This document shows, one piece after another, positions 24,510 through 35,928 of a DNA stretch of 64,000 bases. Made by a program: the position numbers and the translations under genes. Each line of letters starts with the position of its first letter. The stretch's first letter is position 1. The stretch is from Saccharum officinarum (Eukaryota > Streptophyta > Magnoliopsida > Poales > Poaceae): NCBI GenBank assembly GCA_020631735.1, contig CM036225.1:69180662-69244661 (forward strand). Reading direction: 5' to 3'. Under the pieces are notes generated by a model. The model saw nothing but the letters and a program-made list of their open reading frames with translations. It searched no databases and was not told where the DNA came from.

Positions 24510-25037
24510 TCACGTGTGTCTCATGTTAGGCTGTGGAAGAGCCTTTGTCAAAGGATATGCAACATTTGAATCCGTGTGTATCTTGCACATCTTGATCTCA
24601 TCTCGTCTAATAAACTCTCGAATTAGATGAAATTTCCACCATACATGTTTGTTCTTCTGGTGATTCCTTGGCTCCTTAGCCTGCGCTATCGGTCTATTAT
24701 TATCACAATGTAGATTCAATGGGCTAGACGCATTAGGAAACACACCAAGATCAATGAGGAACCTCCTCATCCAAACACCTTCCTTTGCAGCTCCAGAGGC
24801 TGCAATGTACTCGACTTCTGCTGTAGAATCGATCATCGTCTCCTACTTGAAACTTTTCCAACTTACAGCACCACCATTTATTGTGAACACAAAACCTGAT
24901 TGAGATTGTGAATCATCCATGTCAGTTTGGAAGCTAGCATCGATGTAACCATTTACAACAAGCTCCTCCTCACCTCCATAGACTAGGAACATATCTTTAG
25001 TCCTTCTCAAGTACTTAAAGATGGTTTTGATAAGTGT
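24510..25037 (-). pseudogene. copia RNase H remnant
   Basis: On the - strand, downstream of the RT. Reads TKDMFLVYGG and GYIDASFQTDMDDSQSQSG (the first Asp region), then a stop, then DSTAEVEYIAASGAAKE (STxEAEY motif, here EVEY) and LHCDNNRPIAQAKEP (third motif). It would degrade the RNA strand of the RNA/DNA hybrid. Two in-frame stops separate it from the RT (after GESH and after SWKSFK). Confidence 0.88.
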
Positions 25038-25964
25038 CTAGTGACTCTCACCTGGATCAGCTTGGTACCTGCTCACAACACTTAGAGCATATGAGATATC
25101 TGGGCGAGTACGTATCATGGCATACATAATAGAACCAATAGCCGAGGCATATGGAACCTTACTCATGCGCTCCTGCTCTTCAGCTATCGAAGGACACTGT
25201 TTATCGCTGAAGCGCATACCATGTGACATAGGCAAGAACCCTTTCTTGGACTGCTCCATGTTGAACCGTTTCAACACCTTGTTAATGTACGTATCTTGGC
25301 TTAAACCTATAAGCCTCTTTGATCTATCTCTATAGATTTTTATGCCCAAAATGTATGTTGCTTCTCCTAAATCCTTCATAGAAAAAGTATTATTCAGTGA
25401 AGTCTTTACAGATTGCAACATAAGAATGCCATTTCCAATCAATAGTATGTCATCCACATACAAGATTAGAAATACTACAGCGCTCCCACTTTTCTTCTTG
25501 TAAAGACAGGGTTCATCATCATTCTGACGGAAGCCAAACCCTTTGACTACCTCATCAAAATGAATATTCCAACTCTGAGATGCTTGCTTTAACCCATAAA
25601 TAGATTTCTTAAGATTGTATATTTTTCTAGCATTATTAGGATCAACAAAACCTTCAGGCTGTATCATATACACGTCCTCTTCCAAATTTCCATTTAGAAA
25701 GGCTGTTTTAACATCCATCTGCCAAATCTCATAATCGAAATAAGCAGCTATTGCTAGAATGATCCGGATAGATTTAAGCATCGTTACCGATGAGAAAGTC
25801 TCGTCGTAGTCAATTCCTTGAATTTGCCGAAAACCCTTTGCAACAAGTCGAGCTTTATAGACATGAACATTTCCATCCATATCCTTTTTCTTTTTATAAA
25901 TCCATTTGCACTCGATAGGTAACCCCATCAGGCTGGTCAACCAGGTTCCAAACTTGATTTTCAC
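25038..25964 (-). pseudogene. copia reverse transcriptase remnant
   Basis: A 308-codon open stretch. Motifs in order: CKWIYKKKKDMDGNVHVYKA, RLVAKGFRQIQGIDYDETFS, QMDVKTAFLNGNLEEDVYM, IYGLKQASQSWN and the catalytic LYVDDILL. These define the copia RT family (RVT_2). The frame is broken from the upstream part at about 25925-25970 and ends in a stop at 25038. The largest intact part of the element. Confidence 0.92.
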
Positions 25965-26600
25965 TCATGGAATCTATCTCGGATCTCATGGCACTTTGCC
26001 ATTTCTCGGAATCTGGGTCCATTATTGCTTCCGCATATGTCACAGGTTCGTCATCGTCTAACAATAACAAATCACCATGTAATGCACGGATTCTAGCTGA
26101 CTTTCGTGGTTGTGGCAGTGTCTCTATTGCCATAGGTATGTCAACTTGTTCTGCTACATTAGCATCACTCGTAGAATCATTCGCTATTGGCTCATCCTAA
26201 ACTTCTTCAAGATACACCTTCTGTCCACTTTTCTCTCTTTTGAGAAACTCTTTCTCTAAGAAAACACCGTTTTGAGCAACAAACACTTTGCCCTCTGATC
26301 GGTTGTAGAAATAATACCCTAAAGTTTCCTTTGGATATCCCATGAAAAAGCACTTGTTCGACTTGGATGTTAGTTTATCTGATATAAGTCATTTGACATA
26401 AACTTCATAGCCCCAAATTTTCAGAAAAGACAAACTAGGACTCTTACCGGTCCACATCTCATATGGTGTCTTAACTATGGGCTTAGACGGTACCCTATTC
26501 AGTGTGAAAGCGGCTATTTCTAGAGCGTATCCCCAAAATGATAAAGGAAGGTCCGATTGGCTCATCATAGACCAAACCATGTCCAACAAAGTCCGATTAC
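25965..26600 (-). pseudogene. copia integrase C-terminus and linker
   Basis: Contains PLSFWGYALEIAAFTLNRVP and PYEMWTGKSPSLSFLKIWG, the conserved end of copia integrases, then KVFVAQNGVFLEKEFL and the linker with ATYAEAI-type sequence VTYAEAIMDPDSEKWQSAM. Stops at about 26387 and 26200 break it. Confidence 0.85.
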
Positions 26601-26601
26601 G

Positions 26602-27500
26602 TCACTCGGACACGCCGTTTCTCCGAGGCGTTCCAGGTGGTGTAAGCTGTGGAACAATTCCGCAACTCTTTAGATGATTGCTAAACTCGTGGCTCAAATA
26701 TTTGCCTCCACGATCAGATCGCAATGCCTTAATTTTCTTGCCACGTTGATTCTCTACTTCATTCTGAAATTCTTTGAACTTTTCAAAAGTCTCAAACTTA
26801 TGTTTCATTAAGTAGACATAGCCATATCTACTAAAATCATCATTGAAGATAATGAAGTATTGAAATCCGCCTCTAGCTGTCATGCTCTTTGGTCCACATA
26901 CATCAGTATGTATAAGTTCCAACAAGTTTGCCGCCCTCTTAGGAAAACCTATGAAAGGCGCCTTGGTCATCTTTCCTATTAAGCAAGCCTCACATGTCTC
27001 ATATGATTCAAAATCAAAGAAGTTAGAAGCCCATCAGAATGGAGCCTCTTCATGCGATTCTCACTTATATGACCTAAACGATAATGCCACATATAAGTAG
27101 GATTTAACTCATTAAGCCGAGGCCTTTTAGCATTAACCTTACATACAGGTGCATCATCAAGATTTAAAATGAATATCCCATTCACAATGGACGCAAAAGC
27201 CACAAACATATCATCCTTGGAGATTACACAACCATTGTCATTACTCACAAATAAATAACCATCCTTCATCAAACATGAAGGTGACATAATGTTTCGACTT
27301 ATACTAGGAACATAATAACAATTATTCAATTCCAAAATAAATCCTAACGGTAGGTGGAGTTGCATCATCCCGACGTTCAACGTAGCAACTCTTTCATTAT
27401 TGCCCATGAAGAAATCAACTTCTCCTTTTCCCACGCTTCTACTTCTTATCATTCCCTGCATCATATTGCAAATATGAGCAACCGATCTGGTATCAAATAC
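26602..27500 (-). pseudogene. copia protease end and integrase core
   Basis: Contains FDTRSVAHICN (protease DTG changed to DTR), ATLNVGMMQLHLP, WHYRLGHISENRMKRLH (the integrase zinc-binding start), then HTDVCGPKS, FIIFNDDFSRYGYVYLMK (a catalytic Asp) and ALRSDRGGKYLSHEF, with PGTPRRNGVSE near the end. A stop near 26979 and a frame break separate the two halves. The lost protease glycine is a G-to-A change. Confidence 0.88.
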
Positions 27501-28423
27501 CTAAGAATTAATATAAGAGTTAGCGAGGAAAATGTCCATAATATAAACATCAAGTGTATGAGCAACGGTAGTACCTTTACCACCATCCTTCTTTAAGGAC
27601 TCCAAATACAGCTTGTAGTTCCTCTTCCAGTGACCTTTACCCTTACAATGAAAGCACACTTCATCAGCAGATGGTCTAGCCTTGGGCGCAGGTGGGTTTG
27701 GCTTAGAGGTCTCACCTTTGGCCTTGCCCTTGCCCTTTTGCTTCCTCCAAGCATTGCCCTTCTTCTTAAAGTTAGGCTTGTTATGGACCGCCATCACATG
27801 GCTAGTGCCAGCACCTTTCTTAATATCAGCCTCAGCTGTCTTAAGCATGCCACACAATTCATTTAATCCCTTCTCCGCCCCATGATATGGTAGTTCGAGA
27901 TGAAGTTCCCATAGCTGGGCGAAAGAGACGCGATAATAAAATCAGTAGCCAACTCTGGACCAATTGGGAAGCCCAGCTTCTCCAACCTTTGAGTGTGACC
28001 AACCATTTTGATCACATGTGGCCCGATAGGTGCGCCCTTTGAAAGCTTGGTTTCAACAAACGCCTTAGAGACATTAAACCTTTCAGTCCTAGCTTGAGTC
28101 TGGAACATATCACTTAGCGCCATGATCATATCATGCGCTGCATGGTTGTTGTCAACCTGCATCTGCAAATCTGGTTCCATACATGCAAGCATAAGGCAAC
28201 TCACTTCAAGATCAGCATCACATGCCCTTTTGTAAGCGTTTTTCTCAGCAGCGGGTGCATTGTCAGCAGGTGCTTCAGGTAATGGGTTGTCTAGAACTTC
28301 TTCCTTTTTCTCAGCTCTGAGAAAAATTCTCAGGTTGCGGATCCAATCCGCATAGTTTGTTCCATTCAACTTATCTTTCTCAAGAATTGAACGCAAAGTA
28401 AATGGTTGATTGCTAGGTGCCAT
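27501..28423 (-). pseudogene. copia gag remnant
   Basis: Starts with ATG at 28423 and reads NGTNYADWIRNLRIFLRAE (typical copia gag), AERFNVSKAFVETKL-like sequence, and after a frame change at about 27860 the nucleocapsid end with CFHCKGKGHWKRN. The zinc knuckle has Tyr in place of the last Cys (CCHC broken). Upstream is a roughly 1.3 kb untranslated leader to the primer site. Confidence 0.9.
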
Positions 28424-29780
28424 TTATCTACAATAAAAGTAATGCAAAATACTAAGACAAAGTATCCAAGACAGAGTAAATCATATTAAAATCTTAATAG
28501 AATCTACTCCTACTAAAATCAATATCCCTCAATTGAAACTTAGTGATTCAAGACCCACAACTAACAAGTCGACTAGTGAGCTTTAGCATCACCGCTAGAA
28601 GACATGGAAGATCGGTAAGCAACTCTTTGCTAATCATATCACATATGACTCTTGTTGTTGGGTAGCATCTCTATGCTGAACGCCCAACTACTCATGCTTC
28701 AAGGTCCCTAACCATTAGGATGACCTTGTTCTAGTAACCAACCCTTCCGCTGTAAGTATCCAATACGAACCTGCCTAGTTAAGAAAAATCAGTGGCACCC
28801 TAATTTCATAGACCCACCACTGATTGTACAGGACATATGACAGTGCAAGGTTTGGGGAAGCATTATAACTTAAACATTGCTGAGGGATCATTCTACTTCA
28901 CTATCGCATATGTAGACAAAAACATTATCATGTGAAAGTAGAACATCATAGTAAGAACAACATTATCACATATATGACTTGGTATAGCCCATTGTCACTT
29001 TGGGGATCTCCATCTCCATCAATCTGTACATCATGATGATCTCCATCTTCATGATCCATGTACGCCGTCCATCAGTGATGAATCCACCAAGACTATCTAT
29101 CACTAACGCAGGGCAGTGAAATATAATTACATAGTCGCGGTCATCACAGATTGGCACGCAGGCCATTACATTAAATTGACAATATCTACTTAGCTGCAGC
29201 CCATATTGTCTTCCTCATGATGTGCAAGCCATGAATTAATTACATACATGCATCACATACATATAAGGGCTATACTAGTCATGAAATCATGCAAAACAGA
29301 GTTAACCGATTCTGACGTCTAAACTTAAAACGCTAAAAACACCATCTTCCTGGCCTTTTTTCGCAAATCTAATTTTGGCAAACCTGACGAAGTGGGGGAG
29401 TATTGGATGTAAAATTTTCTGTAGATCAATTTTCATATATAATACGTCTCAATCCGAGGTCGTATGCAAAAGTTATGGCCATTTTATCGAATAGCACTTT
29501 TTCTGCACCCCGGCGCTAGGCCGTAGATCCAATCTACCACCGCCGCGCATCATATGTGCTCAGCACTTGACCTAGGTTTGATTCAATCAATCTGATTGAT
29601 CTCCATCTCACCATAACTGGGTTTACATGTATCACTTAACTCGGATGGCGGAATTCCGACCGGTACGAGTAGATCGTTACAAGACCAACACAGCAAGATC
29701 ACGAACCATGATCAGAGACTCATCTACAACCGTGCATATCTCTATATGCATACAACCAAACCTATAATGAAGCAGCTATG
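28424..29780 (-). other. copia untranslated leader
   Basis: Sequence between the primer-binding site and gag. No coding motif seen. Length is normal for this type of element. Confidence 0.6.
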
Positions 29781-29792
29781 GCTCTGATACCA
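29781..29792 (-). other. copia primer-binding site
   Basis: Reads TGGTATCAGAGC on the - strand, a perfect 12 nt match to the initiator tRNA-Met 3' end, one base inside the 5' LTR. Confidence 0.93.
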
Positions 29793-29793
29793 C

Positions 29794-31060
29794 TGAAGGG
29801 TTATGAGGGTGCTACGCTAGCCATAAAATCAAAATTTTCGACCTCATAAACCAGGATCTACTGCTAGTTACAGGTTACGGAATTACCACTAGACGCACAA
29901 GTGCAGTGGAAGCGACTCGATGTAGTCGAACGTGTCGTAGCAGTGCCATGCAATTGCGTGGTCATCCATCACGTCCACCCTCCGCTCGCAGATCGTCCCT
30001 CTCGTGCGGTTCATCCTTGTACTCCAGATGCAGCACCTCTAAGGTATCCCACACATACAGGGAGGAAGCATTGCACCTCTGGACTGCTAGGTCCATGAGG
30101 AGCAGTAGGTGTGAGCGTGGGGGGCAATGACAGCTACCCAATGGCATGAGTCACTTGGCCGCGCCCCCTCCCTCTCTTATATAGGCGCCTCTAATCAGCC
30201 CCAAGTTGGAGGGCCAATTAGAAAACCCTAAGCCTAGTCAAATTTGGGTCCAACCCGGATTAGGCTTCCAACCCCTTAAGCGTGCAACCCTATGGGTTCA
30301 TGCACACGTAGACGTGGCCCAAGTACTCCTACTCAGCCATTAGTTGATATCAGTCTCTAGCAAGACGTGTCAACTCCTATGTGTACGCAAAGATCATATC
30401 AGATGAACCACCACAAACCATATACATGTTATTCCTTTTGCCACACGATAATTGGTCCAACTCATAGGTTAACACTTAACCTAAGCACGACCATGCATTT
30501 GTTGATCCAATCATTAGAGTGTTCCATTGATATCTCTCTCACATAGAGAGGGGCAAATTCCATCTTGATTATCTATGTCTCACAGCATGTTTCTTGACAA
30601 ACCCAAAGACCACCTTTATAACTATCCAGTTATAGAGTAGTGTTTGATAGTTTCTAAGTAGGCCATTTCACATCTTGAGTACATACAACAATCTCAGGTC
30701 TAAGGACATAACTTACATGATGTGAATCGAGACAATAACAACATCTCACGTTGGGTCAGTCCAGCCTACATGTCACACATTTGTCCATATTATTAGTTCG
30801 ACATCTCTGTGTCTATGACTTGTGAAACATAGTCATCAACTAATAATGTGCTGATCTAATATTCATGTGCATCCTAACATGAACGCCAATCAGGGACCAT
30901 TCTAGAATAACCATACAAGTAAAAGAGTTTCACAAATAATTCACATAATTGCTAATCACTACAAGTTGTCTTTAATGGATATTCAATGGATTCATAATAT
31001 GTCATGGATACAAGGCAATACAATTATCTCTATGATAACCTCTAGGGCATACTCCCAACA
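29794..31060 (-). repeat. 5' LTR of the copia element
   Basis: Pairs with 23193-24457. Ends in TG...CA on the - strand and abuts the primer site. Confidence 0.92.
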
Positions 31061-31353
31061 AGGTCGCTCAATGCCACATGGCATCACCCGATGCCCCACC
31101 TGGCCCTGCCATGTCATTGATCCCTGGGAGAGCCAGGTGGCACACCCAGGAGGTTCCCCCCAGTTGATCTATGTCGGTTTGATCCGAAGGCTGAGGTGGA
31201 GCTCCCTAGGATCCTTGGGCCCACTGTCATCCACTTGGAGGTGACACATGGTCAAGGAGAGCATTAAATGGATGACTAGGAGGGGAAAATTCAAAGCTTC
31301 TTTTAAGGAGTTTGCTGAGGCTTGCGGTCTTGACTATGTCTTGATGAAGGGAG
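31061..31353 (+). other. Spacer leading into the relic element
   Basis: Continuation of the DNA left of the copia insertion. From about 31238 it becomes the relic coding sequence described next. Confidence 0.4.
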
Positions 31354-31358
31354 GTGTG
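31238..31358 (+). pseudogene. Relic transposon ORF, part 1 (copy 1)
   Basis: Reads MVKESIKWMTRRGKFKASFK then EFAEACGLDY and a glycine-rich end, broken at 31358 by insertion of element A. The reading frame resumes at 53581. A second copy of the same sequence is at 55041-55290. The family is not recognised; it looks like a retroelement structural protein. Confidence 0.5.
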
Positions 31359-31769
31359 TGTGACAGAACCGCCCAATTTATACAAGATCAAGTACGGTTG
31401 TCCCCGCTAACACGTTGACACACCAATACTTTCACTCATATAAACCCGGTAGTCCGCCGAGTGTCCCAAAAGACCTCGGTAAATCAACATCACAACCAAG
31501 ATCGTGTGATTAAGCAAATACACATCACATACATCGAGTTGCAGCGGAAATAATATTACAAAGGGGTTAACAAATAATAGTACAAGTTTGGGTTTCAAAA
31601 CCGCTTAGTGAAAACAGCATAGCTTTCAAATGATTACATTTATATAAGTTCCAAATATATTGCTAGCATAGTGACATCATCCGACAAAAGCATATAGATG
31701 AGAAGTAAGTATAGAATCACCGAGCCCACTGGTGGTTAGCCACCATCATCAACAGGTCGAGAACATCAC

Positions 31770-31823
31770 CTGCAACAAGGTGGGATAAACCCTGAGTTCT
31801 CGAATGTACTCAGCCAGACTTAC
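31770..31823 (-). other. Intron-like hairpin block, A 3' LTR
   Basis: - strand GTAAGT...TTGCAG, 54 nt, with CTGAGTAC and a mutated partner GAACTCAG. Confidence 0.55.
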
Positions 31824-32221
31824 CCGTCTTAAACCAAAATAAAGAGACACCAAGGATTATGATAGGCTTTCTGGTGGGATAGCCGACTCATTTTCAAGAA
31901 AAGCATTTTTAACTTAACAATTCCTTTCCAAAAGCATGCAGTAATTAACTCTTTATTATCCTGTCAACTATGTTTGCACTGGTGCTAGAGTAACATGTAA
32001 TTAAGCAAGTAAGGATTACCATTGATCATTAACAATAGTTATCATGTCATCTTCCACATAACTATCCAAGTGATTCATCAAGATTACTATGATGAAGTAG
32101 CTCAAGTCAAGTGTTCACTATCCAGTGAACGATGGCGATTCGAATCGATTATTAACCAGCTGGTAATTTATTCCTCACACAAACCTCACTCACCCGCTAA
32201 AGTGAGATATTGGTCACCGAG

Positions 32222-32437
32222 TCAACCATTCAGGTAAAGTCGCGAGCTTGCCAGGAACCACATGTACCCGGGGGCCGCCCGACTGCTCTTTGGCCTTATC
32301 ATCGCGCCCCCATATCCTGCCACTACTGCTCCGGTACAGTGCGTTGCGGGCAATTCACTCAGCCCGAATAATCTCCCAGTTTCGCGGTCGGAAGGTACTT
32401 TATCCGACCAGCTAAATGTGAGGCATGCGTTCAACAT
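32222..32437 (-). other. 71-codon frame conserved between LTRs A and E
   Basis: Starts MLNACLTFSWSDKVPSDRE and ends WFLASSRLYLNG. The same start, length and stop are in LTR E (62308-62523). By hand about 11 silent and 11 replacing codon changes separate them, fewer replacements than a neutral 3:1 ratio would give. It could still be RNA-level conservation. No known family. Confidence 0.3.
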
Positions 32438-35400
32438 GACCCAAGGTCCAACAACGGTCGGTCCTTAATCGACACAGACGGAAAACACTACAGTCCGAAA
32501 CCCTGCAAGTTTCCGCCTGGTCTCAAATTCATTTCGACACTTAGTTATACCATGATTTCATAGTCATCCAAGCAGATCCAGGTAACCACCTATAGCTCGC
32601 AGGTGACAGGAAATCACCTGACTTCTACCAGTCTAAGCCAGCTAAGCATTGACTCGACTACGGATACCAGGGTAACAAGGATATAGTATAACAAAGGTAA
32701 GCAAGGTATAATGCAGCAACGTTCGCAAACAACTCCTAAACGTAATGCATCAAATTAAGTAAAGTTAATAATAAATTATTTGCAAACCGGGAGAGAAATG
32801 CTCCGGGGCTTGCCTGGGATCCGACACAAGTCAGTTCAGTTAGCTTGCACCATCCTGGTGACATCTCAGATCCTAGCACTCGCTTAGTCCTTCCATCTTC
32901 GGGACAGATCCATCAAACACCGTCTTCAGGTTTGGCTCCAACATCACATCCTTCACATGGTTCATCTAGCGTACCTAAATGAGATGCAAGATGCATGTGT
33001 ATGAATGTGATGAATGGTAACACAAGATGCAACACATAAGCATTCAAGACAACACAAGATTATGTAAGACATAGACACCAATGGCTATTTAACTATCATC
33101 ACACAACTAACTATAGAGAGCAAGCACATCAAGCATGACACAAGTTTAATAAGGTCACAAGTATCATAACTTGATCATCAACAAAGCCACACTTAGCAAT
33201 ATACAAGCAAACAACTATAATTGGAATCTGTCAATTTCTGGACATGCAAACAGGAGCTATAAGATTTAGCTATAACTGGAGTTACACAAATCCAAATGAC
33301 TTGCAAGAAGACATTCTGGAAAGCTTATAAAATTTTCTACAATTCATCTTTAATCATCTTAGCATGATTCTTAAGTTAACGAAGTCAAATATATCTATTT
33401 ACAGAAACTGGTCCACAATTGACAGAAAACAGCCATTTCTGAAACCCAACTTTAAACAGCTGTAACTCTTAAACTACTTGGCCAAATGACACCAAATTTT
33501 AATAGAAGCTAGATACATGAATTATCTACAACTTTTTTATAAACAAGTTTCACAACAAAGCACAGTATCATGAAGAACTTTGCTAAGTTCCCAGATCTGT
33601 CCATAAACCACATTGGCAAGAAAATAATTATTAACTTATGTTGCAAATACATAAGTAGGCAAAACCAACTTTACCAACATGTCACACATGACTAAAGAAC
33701 ACCAGAAAACCTAGTGTCCATGACCACATAAATTCTATTAATGCATTTCTTAATTTATTTTAGATAATAAGGTGACTTAATGAACATATACCAAAAGTAT
33801 ACAATAAACTCTACAAAAATTACAGTGGCTCACATATCCTCTCAATAGTATACTGTACAAATTTCACTCCATTTGAATATGTATAGCAACCTCTATGAAA
33901 AAGACAAGTTGCTAAAGCAAGAATTCATGTGAGAGCAAGATAAACCAATAACTCACTCATACTTCATCCAATACTCATGAAATTTTTACCACACATCAAC
34001 TATCACATGAGTAGCATGCCACAAAAATTTCACTTCATTTGGAGCCCTAGATCTACAGTTATGAAAATGACAAATACAACTAGCATTAAAAACCTAGCTG
34101 CACAAATCCATTTTTACAGAGAAAACTTTAAACTAACACATGCTATATTATAGATCTAATGCATAGAAAATTTCACAAGGATTCCAAAAAGTACTCATTT
34201 TCTATTTTACGATTTTTCTACGATTTACTATGAATTTCCAAAGATTCAGCAAAATCATTACAAACCAGTCCTTATGGCACTATTCACATGAGTCAAAGTT
34301 TCTGCAGAATGGCCCCTGCTCTTCTTCGAATTCTAGCACGAAGCCCCTGGTCGGAAAACAGAGCAGAGGAGCGGCTGGCTCGCGGTCCGGCCAGCTGTGG
34401 GCGTCGATGGCGGCGGTGGAGCGGCGGGGGAGGACCAGGGGTCCCGCGCGCACATGCTGGGCTGCCCAGCTTGGCCCGACGTGACCTATGGTGGCGCAGC
34501 CACAGTAGCAGCGGCGGCGACGGCAGCTGTCCCGATGGCTGGGTTGTTCCAGCGGTTTCCGGCTCAGACGAGGGGCGCCGGTCGTAGAGGAGGACGAGGC
34601 GGAGGCGATGGTTCATGCGGTGGGTCACGAGAGGGCTCGGAGGCAGTAGGGATGCGACGGTGGCAAGCTTAGCCCGCCGGCCATGGTGGACGCGGCCGCG
34701 CTCAGCGCTACAGAGGGGCAGAGCAAGAAGGGGCGAGTGAGGGAGAATGCTGAGCGAGCATGGAGGGTGTCGGGCTTCACCAAATGTGAGAGGGAGCAGC
34801 AGAGACGCGTGGCGCGGAGGTGGGACGTGCGGCAGCAATGGAGGGCGCGCTCTGCTGCATGGTTGACGCGTCGGCCTGCCGTCGAACACCTGGCGTGCGT
34901 CGGTGAGGGCAAGGTGGGGAGCCGATTTGGGCCACTTCTAGGCCGAATCAGTCCTTGGGCCAAAAATAAAGTTTGTTCACCTCAGCCTGCTCTACATTTT
35001 TCATTCAGAGACCAAGGTCATTAGAGCTCTTCAACAGCGGGTAATTAAACCACAAACTGCTAGTGTCAGCGTATTGACAACGACAAGCAAACATTCAAAT
35101 TGATGGTGAAAACGAGGTCAAACTGGTGCCATCTTTTTACATGCTCTTCTCCATGAACTTAGCTCCAACTTCCATTTTGGGGTCAAGTCAAGTTGCTTAA
35201 CGAAATTTGGAGAACGCGAGACGTCAATGCCGATGTCGATGAATTTCTAGACTTACAATATTTCTAAGTCCTGAAATCAGCAGCAAATTCGATCTTGTGA
35301 CCTCGATTTGACTTACTTCCAAGATGATCTAGCTCTTCGTCCAAAAACAAAGTTTGTTATAATCAAACTTTTATTCAACTTTCATTTTTGGTCAACCCTC

Positions 35401-35928
35401 ATATCTGGTTCAGAAGTCAACTTTATTTCTCAGTCAACGCAAAGCCCTTTTTGCTATAGAATATTGGGTTTCTAAGATTTTCGGATACTTTCTCCATCTT
35501 TGCTCAACACGAACCCTTCATAACTTTTGTTGTAGATTTCAATTAGAGTTGTTGGAACAAGGTGGCAAGGTTTGGTTGATGACCTACATTTCTATTCACT
35601 TAATAGTGCGATTCAAGCACTTAGTAAAGTCATTCCAATAAGGATATAACTTATCATTTCATGTGACTTTTTGAGTCCGAACTTCATGAAACTTTTCTAG
35701 TGATCCATATAGATGGGTATTGATGTAAGACACATGAAGATATTCCAATAACACCAGCCAAGCATATATCTTGAAACGGGCCTATATGTAAAGCAAGGGT
35801 GCAATATCCGAGTTTAGGTTGGGGCTTATTTCCATAGGTTTGACCTTGACATCTCCAACACCACTTAACATGTCATGGTTGAGCTTAAACCCATTGCTTA
35901 ACTGGTGGCAAACACCTAGGGTGTTACA

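Larger units (their letters stand above)
23193..31060 (-). mobile_element. Decayed full-length Ty1/copia retrotransposon
   Basis: Two 1.27 kb LTRs (complement 29794-31060 as 5', complement 23193-24457 as 3') begin TGTTGGGAGTATGCCCTAGA and end near CATAACCC-T-CA. A perfect 12 nt initiator-tRNA-Met primer site lies at 29781-29792 and a purine tract (GCAAGTGGGAGAT) at 24458-24470. Gag, protease, integrase, reverse transcriptase and RNase H follow in that order, which is the copia order. Many stops and lost catalytic residues show it is inactive. The flanks GGGCC and AGGTC differ by two transitions and may be a decayed 5 bp target duplication. Confidence 0.93.
31359..35928 (-). repeat. 3' LTR of element A
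   Basis: Complete 4570 bp LTR. GC-rich block at about 34290-34960, intron-like block complement 31770-31823, and a 71-codon frame complement 32222-32437 that is also present in LTR E. Confidence 0.9.

Noticed and set aside
34293..34963. 198- and 112-codon frames in LTR A
   Set aside because: GC-rich composition gives long frames on both strands; no conserved protein.
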